64,000 nucleotides of DNA from Pardosa pseudoannulata. Lineage: Eukaryota; Arthropoda; Arachnida; Araneae; Lycosidae. Positions 38,685 through 51,159 of the stretch are shown here, piece after piece (position 1 is the stretch's first letter; every line of letters begins with the position of its first letter). The position numbers were made by a program, and so were the translations under genes. Location of the stretch: the NCBI GenBank assembly GCA_032207245.1, contig CM063502.1:118335429-118399428 (forward strand). Direction: 5' to 3'. The notes under the pieces were generated by a model. It saw only the letters and a list, made by a program, of their open reading frames with translations. It did not search any database and was not told the DNA's origin.

Positions 38685-38957
38685 AAATGTTAAGCTGAAA
38701 TTAAAATCTTTCAACTGTTTTATTTATTTGTAGATTTGTTAGAATACTCGTGACATAAAAATCGTATCCATGGATGATAATGATGAACAAATAGTACTGT
38801 ATAATTAGATGATGAAAATATTAGCACTCCAAATCAAATCTCAAGTTGTTTATAATTAGCATGTTTCTAAATTTTCAAACAAAAGGTCTAGCTTTATTGT
38901 ATTATGTAAGTAAGTTGTTATAATTTTTGTTTTCTCAGTTATATCTTTACTAGTATA

Positions 38958-39153
38958 TAGCCCATCATAGACGGGATCAGTAAATTTTTTAATTTTCCAG
39001 AATTGTAAAGTAACCTATGAGGCACATAAAAAAAATGGTTTTTTTTGGCTGAGGATTATCTGGTACACGCTCAATAATTTGTTTATCTTCATACTCCTCT
39101 AAAGTATCCTGATACTGTGAATGCAGTTTAGAATCACGCTGAATTCATTTAGT
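38958..39153 (-). pseudogene. BEL/Pao retrotransposon fragment, start of reverse transcriptase
   Basis: One minus-strand frame reads RDSKLHSQYQDTLEEYEDKQ, then IIERVPDN, and FFYVPHRLL, after a stop. This matches the segment just before the reverse-transcriptase core in BEL/Pao polyproteins (..Y---EYE--G-IE-V, then YLPHR-V). The polymerase active site is not present. It begins about 270 bp after the 139-bp array. Family call by motif only. Confidence 0.5.
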
Positions 39154-39569
39154 CAAACCATGTGGTTATGTATAAAAAACAACACACAAACGAACAAACT
39201 TCTTAATTTTCAAAGATATACAACTTAAACTCTAGATATTTATTAGTCCGTTGTTTTAATAGACTCCTAGACTTTTATGAAAAGAATTTGTTGTTAATAC
39301 CGGTGATAAAAGTTTCACTGCAACAAAAAAATAATCGATGATTAAATTTTAAATTATCACATATGTATTTAATCTATTATTTAATTCAAATATAAAGGAA
39401 AATTATTTACGTAATATCTAAGTTCAGTGAAAAAACTTACGAAGATAAAGCAGATGATATTTAAATAATTTAAAATAAGAAATGATTAAATGAGATGGTT
39501 AAAGGAATGACGTCATTATACTACAAAAAATGTTATTTTTACCTATTTGTTGTGTGATAAATTGATAAA
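39154..39569. other. AT-rich stretch without a recognised feature
   Basis: No gene or repeat recognised. Confidence 0.5.
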
Positions 39570-39573
39570 TTAA

Positions 39574-39704
39574 GGGCCGATCCCACCAAAGTCGTTTAAC
39601 GGCTAACTACGATTAGCCACGATTAATCAACTAAAAAACGCAATTTTCCTTTTAAACCGAGATTAATCGTGGATAGCGTTAAACGACTTTGGTGGGATCG
39701 GCCC
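39574..39704. mobile_element. TTAA-flanked MITE, 131 bp
   Basis: TTAA lies on both sides (39570-39573, 39705-39708). The terminal inverted repeats are at least 24 bp and perfect at first: GGGCCGATCCCACCAAAGTC and its inverse. A small palindrome GGCTAACTACGATTAGCC (39601-39618) sits inside the left arm. A related copy is at 55569-55702. It has no coding capacity. Confidence 0.9.
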
Positions 39705-39708
39705 TTAA

Positions 39709-40398
39709 TCGCCTGCTCTTAACCGGGGAAAACAGGCTTGAAATAATGACATTAAATGCTCGAAATGGGGGGAAGGGGTGGATTTCGAACGTTTTAAAGA
39801 CGACAATATTTTTCGCTGTGATATTAAGCATATTTGTACCAATTTATTTTAGAATAGGGTCTATAGTTTATGAGAAGATAAACTTTACTCGCTTTGCATT
39901 TTGTTAACCCTAACTCATCAAGAATCCAATATGGATGCTTGTATCCATTCTAGGTCCAACCACTTTATAAATTCAAGGGCAGATGGACAGATAACTTAGG
40001 CTATTATTATATAGGGGATGATACAAATTTCCATTGAGGGAAGTAATTTAATCAAAGGACACTGGAGCCTTTCAGGGTGATGGTGGATTTTTCAAAGGCA
40101 AATAGAGGGATTTAAGGCAGTGTGGTGGGGGTGGCCATAACATTTCTATCTGTTTAGGTAATTCATAAAATACTTTAAAAATACCTCTTGTTTCATAAAT
40201 AATTATTTTATCTAGCTATGTAAAATTTTTATGAAGTTCAAGAAATTGGAGCAAGACATTAATAAATTGGTATAACTCCACCAGCGTCAACAATATCATT
40301 ATCTTTATATTCCTATTTTGTGCTCATTTTTAAATTTATAGTAAACAATTTTTTACTACATTTGATGTCTGCTTTAATTCATTTCAACTTTGTGATTC
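39709..40398. other. AT-rich stretch without a recognised feature
   Basis: An open frame of 72 codons starts within the MITE arm and runs to 39907; it has no motif and is probably chance. Confidence 0.45.
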
Positions 40399-40402
40399 TT
40401 AA

Positions 40403-41801
40403 CACATTGTATGCTGGACACGTACTAGTACGTTTTCTGACATTGATACTTGAATGCAGGTCACGTACTATAGTCCATGTAAAATCTATTGGCGCTTCAA
40501 GGTCACACTTTCTCGTTTCCCCAGTCATCGGTTACTATGGTAGCGACCAAGAAGCCTATGCATTCACCCTTATTTTCAGCACTTCAGTTGAGGATTTGAT
40601 TCCAATACGTTCAGACGACTTGCTTTATTATTATAAGTCAAAATTTTCAGTTGTGCATAAACGCGTTAACTATTTACATAAAGAAAATTTAACAATAGTA
40701 TAAAATGGATAATAAATCACAGATGTTTTTGTAAAAATACAAAAATTAATTTTAATTTAGAATTCTTACTAAAACATTAGGAATCTAACTTCTAAAGAAA
40801 TTTTCACTTTCTAAAAATGTGTCAACAGAACATAAAAAAAATACATAATAAAATTATACAAAATATTGTTATCGCATTAAGATCTCTTTCAGTTCTTGTA
40901 AAATCATAAAATAATTAATACAGTACAATTTTGGAATAGAAACTTTACTATGGTCCACATAACTTCATAATATACTTATTAATATACAACTTAAATTTAA
41001 GGAATTTCAGAACTACATTCTCTTAAATAAATTAATTATTAAGAAATACTTTTGATATTTAAATCAAAAGAATCATACAAATATAAAGAAAAATAGTGAG
41101 AAATTATAACTAATTACTCATTAAAATTAGCGAAACATTCAATCATCTTAATATTATTTCTGTAAATAATGCAACTGTGTGTGAAAAAAAAAGACTTGCT
41201 TTTTCAGTAGAATTTTTTAAGTCTTACGGATTAGAATATAACATACAATTTTTGAATTATAATTTTATGAAATGGGATTATATCTTAAATTTATGAACTT
41301 AGAAACAGGTCTGAAATTACTCATAAAAATTTTGTGTAAAGTATTAAGTATTCTTCAAAGTGTAGTCTAAATAAACATACTTTCATCATGCACGGAGAGC
41401 CCACACGGTGCATGACACCCCTTAACACAGTGGGAAAAAAAGTAAAGTCATTCTCCAACTGTCGTTACCATAGTTACAGTTGGTCATCGGGGAAAAATCA
41501 GTGACCTTGAAGTGCCTATTGAGTTTACACAGAGTATAGTACGGGTTAGTGTAAAACATGGTTTGTTTGTGGGTACAAAAATAACGGTATATACAGGAAA
41601 ACGAAGCCGAATGTTCTTGTCTACTACATAGATTTCGGAAAAATTTAGACAAATAAAAACTAGTTTTTAAATCTGTCGATGCGACTGATGTAAAATTAAA
41701 TAATTTTCGATCTATTGATATTTAACTGAATAACTAAATTTAAGCTCAAAACTGACTCTCCCAGTACAATTCGGCTGCGAAATGTACTCGCACACAATGT
41801 G
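40403..41801. mobile_element. TTAA-flanked element, family X, copy 2, with a nested element
   Basis: TTAA at 40399-40402 and 41802-41805. The ends are CACATTGTATGC and, inverted, CACATTGTGTGCG. Its parts (40403-40470 and 41537-41801) align with copy 1 at 17471-18077, including the palindrome CGTACTAGTACG (40421-40432) and the string GTTTGTTTGTGGGTACAAAA. A second such palindrome is split by a 1066-bp insertion. Confidence 0.82.
40471..41536. mobile_element. TA-flanked element (Tc1/mariner-like MITE), 1066 bp
   Basis: Inserted at the central TA of CGTACTAGTACG, with TA duplicated (40469-40470, 41537-41538). Terminal inverted repeats extend over about 75-100 bp with mismatches: outer TAGTCCATGTAAA against TACTCTGTGTAAA, then CTTCAAGGTCAC in both, and a later CTATGGTAGCGAC/CTATGGTAACGAC. 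The interior is AT-rich; a plus-strand frame to 40703 and a minus-strand frame at 41422-41652 have no transposase motif. Probably non-autonomous. Confidence 0.75.
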
Positions 41802-41805
41802 TTAA

Positions 41806-43139
41806 CAGATAAAAAGACAAATAAAATAAATATATATAAAATGCAATAATATTTTAATATTTGGAATGATTAAATATAATGGAAAAGAGAGCGTTAGAAT
41901 ATTTTATCTTGTAAAGGGGATGGTTGTCTAGTAAATGTTGGAAACCTCTGTTTTATGAAATAACTTATATCTACGAATTTGTTGATAAATTTATAAATAA
42001 GGTCAAATAATTTTAACAGTTAATACGATATAATAGCAAATCTTATTACATCGAAGTAAATTTTACAACTGTTGGCCAACCAGATCTGTTATAGTAAATT
42101 CAAGCTTCTTTTGCAGTTCGGTTGTCCGTATGAGTACTAAATTGTATTTACAAAAATTACCATAAATTCCTAGGATTTATAATTTCCAGTCAAATAATAA
42201 TTAAGTTATCTTTTGTAAACAGAATAATTAACTTTAAATGGAAACGATCATAAATCATGCCAACTCTGTGTGAGTAAAAAAAGTAGCATAATCTGTAACC
42301 ACAGTAGGCGCCAAAAGCTTTTGTTACAATTGCATTATAGTAAGACGAAACCCTGAGTACACCATTAGGCTTTATTTTCTAAACTATTACTAATATGTGT
42401 AGTCTTACGTTCTAAACCAGCACTTTAAGATTAGAGGGTTATTTATTTTCTAGTTAAATTAAACGTAGGTATATTATTAACAATTTGTTATTCTAGAATA
42501 TTTCCTAATATCATGAACACCATAGACATGTTAAAATTGTGATAGTACTCTCAACTTATTATTTTACTTAAAATAATTTCAGCCTTGCGATTAATTTTAT
42601 ATAAAACGTTTTGCGATTTGGAGATTTATTCCATTTGAACTTTGGAATTTAAAATAAGTCCTATTGTAGGGTTTATACAACATAAAAAAATTGGACATAG
42701 AACTACGTCTTTAACATAGAACTATGTCTTTAACATAGAACTAAAATTTCGTTGCTTGCATGTCGATAGAGTTTCAATAGCACCTTATACCCTCCCCCAT
42801 TTTTATATCTAATAGTGCATTGTTTAGATAAATCTTAAGCATGTGTTATGTATGAGCTAATTGCTGATATTTCTTTAAAACCTGAATTGACATTGGGTAA
42901 TAGAACCAAGATTGTTCGGTGACAGAATAGAATTTAAGAAAATATACGATAAAAAACTTATTTACTTTGTTTTTATAATTTTTCTTAGTGGAGAACTTTA
43001 TAAACTTGTGACTATATTAAAACTAGCAGTCAAGTCATAGTGAAGACAACTTTCCTGAAACATTGTGACGGACGGTGACTGAGTTTCGCCAGGCTCTGAC
43101 TTTCGGTGTCATCATAAAAATTTTTGAGTTAGATTGCGA
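41806..43139. other. AT-rich stretch; minor 20-bp tandem repeat at 42694-42745
   Basis: Apart from two and a half copies of ACATAGAACTAYGTCTTTA nothing is recognised. Confidence 0.5.
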
Positions 43140-43258
43140 ATATGGATGTTCCTAGCTGTTCAGAAACATATTTAAGTAGCTTCTGATCTAATTAGCTCTC
43201 GTATTAAAAAAAAAAACTGACCGTAACTCTCCAAACCTAACTAAACTTGAACCAAAGT
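43140..43258 (+). mobile_element. SINE family 1 fragment (body and tail)
   Basis: The plus strand shows ATGGATGTTCCTAGCTGTTC, then TTCTGATCTAATTAGCTCTC and a tail ending with ACTCTCCAAACCTAAC. The tRNA head is lost or unrecognisable. Confidence 0.65.
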
Positions 43259-43310
43259 ATCAAAAGAAACCAGGATAACCTTATACTATAATAATCTACA
43301 CTTAAAATAT

Positions 43311-43361
43311 TAGGTTTGGTTTTGATTTGATTTGGAGAGCTACGGTCTACTGTTTATCTGC
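43311..43361 (-). mobile_element. SINE family 1 tail fragment
   Basis: Only the 3' tail (minus-strand GTAGACCGTAGCTCTCCAAA) is present, about 50 bases from the opposite-strand fragment before it. Confidence 0.6.
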
Positions 43362-43468
43362 ATAATGAAATAACAGGAACTAAGAATATAAGAAAAGACA
43401 TAGTTTTATAAATATGAACCAAAGAATAAAAAGATTCAATGATATCACTTATCCAATATATGCAATAA

Positions 43469-43641
43469 CAGTGGCGTAAGCAGAATTTTTTCAAGGGAGG
43501 TTTCATAATTTTCAAGCGGGGGTTCATAATTCTAAAAAATAATAGCCCGCATAATTTCTACTAAAATTTTTATTTTTGGCATTTTGTCTGGGCTCAAGGA
43601 GGGAGGTTAAACCCCTAACCAATCCCCTACTTACGCCCCTG
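43469..43641. mobile_element. hAT MITE, 173 bp
   Basis: Terminal repeats CAGTGGCGTAAGCAG and, inverted, CAGGGGCGTAAGTAG are typical of hAT MITEs. The 8-bp flanks TGCAATAA (43461-43468) and TACAATAA (43642-43649) agree at seven of eight positions, as expected for an old target duplication. It has no coding capacity. Confidence 0.85.
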
Positions 43642-43649
43642 TACAATAA

Positions 43650-43860
43650 TAGTATTGCGAACAGTAAATCCGATTAAAAAGGAAACTCTCCCTTTATAAT
43701 GCTTTCCTAAATGGTTTTGAAAATCATACATACCTAGCTTAACCCTAAAATTTCTAAAATCTGTAAATATTTCAAAATAGGAATCAAATGGAATTGACAT
43801 ATTAAGGGTAATGATTGCTCCAGTGGTCGTACAGATCGGAAAAGTTATTGTGTAATTCAA
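43650..43860 (-). CDS. Unrecognised protein-like open frame
   Basis: A minus-strand frame gives about 70 residues with protein-like composition (ITFPICTTTGAIITLNMSIP early on). Its 3' end runs into the hAT MITE. A good splice donor (AG before GTATGT) lies near 43731, but the frame is closed by TAA just upstream, with no splice acceptor between that stop and the frame. It may be an exon remnant or chance. No function is proposed. Confidence 0.2.
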
Positions 43861-46800
43861 AAGTTATTTCACTGGCACAGGGAGTTTATTTTTGAAATTC
43901 GAATTTTTGACTTGTATAAAAAAGTAGGGGTGGCTTTCCCCCTTCTGTTTAGCCACTAAATTATTGGTTTGCCTAAAAGATTATTTTATTTTTATTGATG
44001 GTTTATAGCTGGGAAATTTTATGATCTGTGAGAATGTTTCAATTGTATATTGTGCATTCTATGATTTTTTCTTAAATATCTTCATCTATTTCTAAATTAC
44101 ACCTAGCGTATCGAAACGAATGTGTTATGCAATTTATTAAGTTTTATTTCTACTTCTCTGCTTTAATAACTACTTTAACGAAACAGTAATTTTAATGTTT
44201 TTTATTTCCTTGATTCTCTTCTCTATTGTCCGGTAATTTAAGAATATAAAGAATAATAAGCTTGTGGATATGCACGATCGTCAATATCATCCTCACGAGT
44301 CGACATTTTGGTCACATTCATTTCATCAATCGTTTCTTGCTACTTGAAGGAATTCAGCTGTCGTTTGCTAATTTGTATGAAAGCCAATGAAATCTTTGTA
44401 GAAAGCCTAAATTTCGGATTATTGTTACATTGCCTTTACGCTTTAACCATTATTATGAATAAAAATAGCACTAATCATAATCATAAACATTTTCGAGACT
44501 AATATAGTTTGTATTAAATATTTTAAGATCATGTTGTTTTAGATTAATGTTTTTACAGTACAATCTTGTTTTACGTAAAATTTTTACCATAAAAAGTTAC
44601 TAAAATTAAGTATTATCAAAGAACCATCTATTACATCTAAGGGCCTCCTTAAAAAATCAAAGTTCATCTAGATCATTTTTAAAATAATTAAAAAATGAGC
44701 CCTCCACTTCTACAGGTCTACCAAAGACCCAATCCTCTGCCTTTAACGTCTTCGGTTTTCTTAGCGCCAATAGATGGCGCTAGAACAAACCCGACTTCTA
44801 GCTTTATTCAAAATTCACAAGTCCTACTCCCTTCGGCCCAACATAATGTTATAGATATACTACTTAGATTCATTCTAAATCAGAATCGCACAATTAATAC
44901 CAGTTTAGTAAAATAAACTGTGATATCTAACATTTTAGCCAACTTTTAGATAGTGTACGTTTCTTTGTTTACAGCAGTGGTTAATAACATTTTTAGAAAA
45001 AAAACCCCATATATTAGTCGCAGAAAATTTAAGCAGGCGTTAATACTCAACATTCTTTATGTACAAGTTAGGGGTAAGTTATGTACTTGTATATGGGTTA
45101 TAGGTAGTAATAGAGGTGGAGGTCAAGAAGTAATATTAAGTAGATAATAATGTATAATCAGAAATTATGCAAAATATTAAGTAACACTCTATAAGTATTT
45201 TCTAATTTCAAATTTTAGTACTTCAAAAAAGTTGCACAAAAAACAAGTTAGTGAACCTGCAGGTTCATGTAATTCTGGTCTAACGATATTGTTGTAACCA
45301 AACAGTAGCATCTCGTAAAGAATATTTCTGTTAATTTAATTTACAAAAGTGAGCATTTTAAATTTTCCTAGCTAAAAGAGAGTCTTGTTATAGTCTGTAG
45401 ATATGAGTTATTGTTAAGCATAGTATAAAGGTATGGATATAACAACATGAATTTAAACATATATAAACTGACATATTATAATACATTAGATGTTAAACTT
45501 TTTTTCAGGTTTTTCTAAAATGAGCGTTACTGTTATTTAATGAAACTCTCCATTAAGTAGATACTTAGCCCACATTAACTTCTATCATTTCTAGAAGAAA
45601 AAAACACAGCAACGGAGCTATAGTAGAATGACTTGTGGTTAGAAGAATTTAATTTTCGTATGTAATAACCAGCAAATTAATGGGTTGAATAACGAACAAT
45701 TTATTTTAGAGTGATGTTTTATTAAGCTACGTGAAGGAGCATGCCAGTTTTAAGATATATAACTTACAAATTCACTTTATAAATGTGTCCAAAACTAATA
45801 GATCATACTAGTTGAAGGAGCATATACTTTATACAAAGCTGTGAGTGATAAGTAAAATAATCTGTTTTCTATTGTTTAATAAATGCAGTACTTTTATCTC
45901 TTCGAATAGAAAGTAATATTGTTTGATAAATAGTTTTGAGAGTATGGGATTATAAGTAGAATATAATCTATCGTATTATTTTTGTTCATAACGAGAAATA
46001 TCAATTTAGAAAACTTTAAAGAAAAAGATTTCAATTTATAGATGTTGTGTAATATTATTACATAAAATGAATTTAAAAGAAATTTACATTTTTATAGATA
46101 TTTATATTTTTGTATAATAATCTCATACTAAAATTTATTTAAAAATTCAAAGTAGTTTTTTCTTAATTGTGGATAAATGAAAGCTAAAATGCAATGAATG
46201 TATATCATTATTACTCTCAGAAACCTTTATACGAGTATGTTTTATAATCATTTTACATAACAGGACTTTTAAAATTATAAATAGTCTGCTAATTTTATCA
46301 TGCATTTTAAAAAGTTTTATCTGGCTATCAGATTTATTTATTTAATAAAACTTTATGTTTAATGATTAAAAGGTATTTGTTTAGTAAAACTTACAGAATA
46401 TATTTACACTAGGATATTAACATTTTAAAAGAAATTGCATCAATTAATTTAAATTTATTCATTACATTTCTTACTAAAATAAGTAAATTCGAGCTTCTGA
46501 AATAAACTATTAGGCAATCTTTTATGCATTGATTCCTTTTTTCATATATAGGAAAATAATATTTTCTAGTTTAACTTTTTATGATTCTCTCAGTTATTCC
46601 ATATTAACTCTTGTGACTAGGATATTGAGCTTAAATAATGTAAGCTGTAAAAGAAGTTATTTTGAGTTATAATTTTTTTTCAGTTAAAAACGTTATCAGT
46701 TGCAATGAAACTACGAGGCATACAAAAACAAAATTAGATTAGATATACAGATTTACATCGCATACAGAAGCAAAATTGAAAATACTTTTGTGTATGCCAT

Positions 46801-47390
46801 TCTTTGCCTAGACATAAAAGTAGGTCATATGCAGATTAAAATTTGACTTTATTCTTACTTCAGTCGGGAAACGTGATAATATTACAAGACCGAAAAAGGT
46901 TTTGGCTTTCAAAGATTATTTAAATAAAATAGGATATTCGAATAGTATTGTTTATTTTTATACGAGTGTGAACAATGGTAATTTAAAGTTTATTTCTTTA
47001 ATAGAGAATAAGGAAATTAAAAATAAATAAAGAATAATTGCTTTATGTTTACATACAAAACGTCTCAGTTTTATCTTAGATAACATTTTCTGTTTTAAGT
47101 TGACCTAATTTACGTCTTAATTCTTCTTTCAAGACAATAAATTAATTCAAAGCACGTTTATTGCTGGATCTGTCGAGGTATCAAAGCTTCATTTGACATA
47201 CATAACAGGTAACTCATTGTTGGTTTTACATTTCTTCTTTTGCAATAAAATTTATAGTGGCCACTTTAGTTTCAGGATATTTCTTATATTCGATTATTCA
47301 GTCTACTTAGTATTTTCTAGGACACTTTAGCGAGAAACAGAAAGATTAATTTAAACAGAATAATTTTGATGTATTACATATGTATACATC
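43861..47390. other. AT-rich stretch without a recognised gene
   Basis: About 3.5 kb. It holds a perfect 16-bp palindrome TGAACCTGCAGGTTCA (45252-45267) and, near 44762-44782, TAGCGCCA and TGGCGCTA as inverted arms. Near 44977 CAGTGGTTAATAAC could be a decayed hAT end, without a partner. Open frames are short and motif-free. Confidence 0.45.
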
Positions 47391-47925
47391 TGTAATATAT
47401 CAAATTTTTTCACTTTAATATCTCTTTAAAAACCTCCTCTCTCCCATTCTAATTCCTTAAAATCTATTTCCCAATCCCCAAAATGTCTTAATCAAAGGAC
47501 TGTCCTCAACTTAAAATTCTTCTAACACATTTCCCAAAGCATTCTATGCAACAGATGCAAATTTTCTGTCCACTCACAGCATTTCCTGGCTATCGCCGGC
47601 AAATGACGTAGTTTTTCCCCTGATCTAACTGTTAAATTTGCTGACTAAGTTTCCGTTTCTCTGGGAAATATTTCGTCTTGGGGTCCAATTTTGGTATGGG
47701 GGTCCATTTCTGTTCTAGCACGTGTTTTCGTGTACATACTCTCGTCTGCCGCTGACTAGTGAAGATGTCCTTTTCAAGCAGCTCTTAAATACAATTTCAA
47801 TTAGACTTGCAGTTGTGTGCCGTTCACTTCAATGTGGCCCGACTGCATCATACTTTATTACTGCTAGCTGATTAGACTGCTCCTTGCTCAGCAAGCCCGG
47901 GTAAGTAAAAACAATAGGGGTTACA
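47391..47925 (+). mobile_element. LTR-like element, copy 2 (535 bp)
   Basis: It begins TGTAATATATC and ends GGGGTTACA, so TGTAA and TTACA form the short inverted ends. Internal blocks shared with copies 1 and 3 include CCCATTCTAATTCCTTAAAA, ATTTTCTGTCCACTCA, GACTAGTGAAGATGTCC and GCCGTTCACTTCAATG. The 3' flank differs from copies 1 and 3, so this may be a solo LTR. No clear target duplication. Confidence 0.62.
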
Positions 47926-48267
47926 ACAATAATTTCAATTGTAACCGACCGTTTAGATTTTCTGGACTACACACACATATATCTGTAATAAGACGGACTT
48001 CACAATGGGTAGTTGCAGTTATGGCCCATAAAAATTACATCGTTTTAGTTAAAGACCTTTCTTAACAGAACGTTGAAGGACGGATTCCCACTTCATTATA
48101 GGGACAGGACAAACTAAGGGCTCAGCTAGCATGAAGTTATAAGTCAAAGGCCCTTAACATCTGGGTCAACATCTCAGTCAAAATCTTTAGGAAAATCTGC
48201 CTCCGATAGAGTGCATCTCCTTTAGTTTGGAAATGTCCTAAATTGTCCACTAGGGCAATGTAGAATT
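47926..48267. other. Unclassified sequence between LTR-like copy 2 and microsatellite
   Basis: The string ACACACACATATATCTGTAAT near 47969-47989 repeats the microsatellite-to-TGTAAT junction seen at the start of the LTR-like copies. The rest is unrecognised. Confidence 0.4.

Positions 48268-48326
<59 letters not shown>
48268..48326 (+). repeat. Composite microsatellite (CA)n(TA)n
   Basis: Short CA run followed by a TA run. Confidence 0.97.
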
Positions 48327-48330
<4 letters not shown>

Positions 48331-49679
48331 AAAAGTCTAACTTAGTAATATTTCTTAAACTATGAAATTTGTGTTATACTAACGAATTCACTTCATGATA
48401 CAAATGTATTCTATGAAGTATTTTATTTTTCTTTTTAAATTATTTTCTCTTCTAAGCAAACTGATTATAGTAGCATGTATGTTCCTAAGATTCTTTTCAT
48501 ACTGATGAAAAAAGAAGTTAGCTATAAAAGAAGGCCGGATATGATGGACTAAAGAAAAGGCATTTTAATAAAATAGCGGGAGCATAATATAAGCTATACA
48601 GTACAGCGTAGACTCTAATCCCTGACTTAAGACGAATGAGTATAATTACTGAAATGCTTCTACAGGAAGAATAGATGACTTTACATACGTTGATTTACGT
48701 TTACTTCCGAGGTGATCACAAGCTTCCAGTAGTAAGAAAGTAATAATACTAAAGATAATGAAATGAAGGTGTATCTGATTCAGTTGGGTTGATATACGGC
48801 GGTTCCGAGTTGTTATTCTTTAAATAATTTGAAATTCTCCTCACTAGGCTCCTGAATGAAAGCGCGCATTATGATTCTATTAATTTTACCGGAGATTGCT
48901 TTTTTTTATAAAAGGGAACAATTTAACGACAAAGAAGTAGTTCTCGCTTCTATTTCTTTTCAGTTCTTCTTCTATTCTTAGTAAAACTTATCACTTTATA
49001 TTCCAGATGCAATCTCTCACATATTCAAAGCTGATTGTATTACTGCATATCAGGTATCCACATGTATTTTCATTCAATTTTCTCCCAGGTTAATATCAAC
49101 ATCTCTCATTTTGTGACATTTTCGTCTTTCAACGCAATTCGAAAAATATGTGGAGCTTACAAATAAAAAAATATTCTAAATAATAAAAAACCTAACAGCT
49201 AAATACAAAGCATATTAAAAGATTTTGAAATTTTTAAAGTGAAGGGTGTTTCATGAAAGCAAAATGATCGAAATTTAGGTTATTCTTTAGGTAGCCAAAA
49301 CTTTTTTATGTACTTGTATATCAACATAATTTTATTACGAAAGATTCATATGAGCATTTTCATATTAAATATCAGTATGTTAGTTTATAAATGCATTTTA
49401 CTTAACATTGTGAACAAACACACATACATTTAGAGTGAAAATTTTGTTATATTTTAGGGAATAGTTTACTAAAAAACTATAACAAATACCTTACCTTCAA
49501 AACTTTACGAATTATTTTCTATATTTAATATCCTGAATAAAATATAATTATTCTCACTAGAATGCAGATGTATTATAAAGATAATAAGCTACATTTATCA
49601 GAATGTGTGTACTTTCCCATTATTTATGTACTAACGTACTTTCCCACGATGATCAGTACATGCACACACAGCTGTGGGC
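48327..49679. other. AT-rich stretch without a recognised feature
   Basis: No gene or repeat recognised. Confidence 0.5.
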
Positions 49680-50400
49680 TAATTTCTAAGAAGAATGTAG
49701 ACGCAGCTGCTGACCTCGAGTTTTAATGGGAACCCCTGCGGAGGAGTTATAGCTGATGGAGTGGTACAAGTATAACGGCGAAGCCCAGGCAAGGATGCAG
49801 CCATGAGATATGAGGGCAGGGGTTTGGAAATACTGTCAATTTTTCACTAAAGGGGTCATTTTAATGAGCTCACCTGCACTACCAAAAGGGGTTCAGACGT
49901 TGGAAAAATTTCACTAACAAGTGATTGGAAAAGAGAAGAAAGGGTCGTTGAACCGAGGTGCAAAGTTGTGGAAAAAAAGTTGGAAAAGGAGTCGACGTCA
50001 GAAGCCAGCTGGAACGGGTGAATCCAGATCCCGTGAAAAAGCCAGAGAGCCCGGGCAGCAATATTTGCCCGATCCCGTATCCGACAAAGGGACAACCTTT
50101 ACGCCAGCACTGACGTTCAGCCTGCCTAGAGCCCCACCCTGCTTCCTATGAATGCCTGGAGGTAAAACGACTTGATATTCATGATTGTTACCCGGGTCTC
50201 AGAGCATTTTGATTAAGGAATACAATTTTAAAAAATATTGATGAATATCAAAACAAAATAATGAATGTCATTCTATATTAATCAAGTCATATCTGTACAT
50301 TAATCAAGTCACATCTGTAAATAATGTATATAATAAATGTTTTAGTTTAAATATAAGGCATTTACTTTTAATTCAATAGAGTATGTTTTACTGTGTTTCC
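49680..50400 (+). other. GC-rich island, possible retroelement remnant
   Basis: The island at 49680-50160 is far richer in G+C than its flanks. A plus-strand frame (49921-50151) and overlapping minus-strand frames cross it, but no motif is recognised. Downstream are a 22-bp repeat in two copies (TTAATCAAGTCAYATCTGTA, 50278-50320) and an AATAAA (50332-50337). The layout recalls an LTR or untranslated region, but I could not define TG..CA borders. Confidence 0.3.
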
Positions 50401-50898
50401 CCTTTGAAGAACGAACACTGGTGTATTTGTTGTAAATACCTTACAACAATTTAATGTCCTATTAAAATATTTCGTACCATAAATATATATATAGTATTTA
50501 AAGTTCAATAAACGAACAATGTATAATTAAATGATTGAGGGAAGTTTTACAAGTATGGTTACATTAATATAACCAAAAGATTCTAACGTTACTTTTCTCA
50601 TTATCCCCCGGATGAGACCCATCTCTTACTTTAAAGCCTACAAACATAGTTTCTAAGTGTTCATGATCCCTCATTTCAGAAGCAAAAATTAAATAACAAT
50701 AAAAACTAATATGGATAAAAGGGAGACATATAATTTCGGGAATCTCTTACTTTTACTAACTGCTAACTACTAACTGACAAGACAAATTCATAGTCACACG
50801 TCGTGTACTTCGCTGGATACAACTGTAAAAAAAAAGCACCAACCCGAAAGGCCTCATATTCATGTACAGCCTATGCTTCCTTTCTGTGTGTTTGTATA

Positions 50899-50908
50899 CA
50901 TACACACA

Positions 50909-50998
<90 letters not shown>
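50899..50998 (+). repeat. Composite microsatellite (CA)n(TA)n
   Basis: About 65 bases of CA followed by about 35 of TA. Confidence 0.98.
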
Positions 50999-51000
<2 letters not shown>

Positions 51001-51159
51001 TATATCTACTAGACGATCAGATAGACATTGTCCTGTTTTAATGCTGTAAATCCAAAAATTGTAAAATGTTTTTAAATAAATTATAAATTGTACCGTTTTG
51101 ATGGAAAAGCAAGGAAAAGAATTATTTTAAAAATACTTGGGGACACCACGCGTATAGTC

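Noticed and set aside
39689..39907. 72-codon open frame with a hydrophobic centre
   Set aside because: It starts inside a MITE arm and has no homologue that I recognise.
43650..43860. Host exon with a good GTATGT donor
   Set aside because: The frame is closed by TAA a few codons upstream with no acceptor between, and its other end runs into a MITE. Kept only as a low-confidence open frame.
49921..50151. Basic, gag-like 76-codon frame
   Set aside because: It has no zinc knuckle or other motif, and the GC-rich island is open in several frames on both strands.
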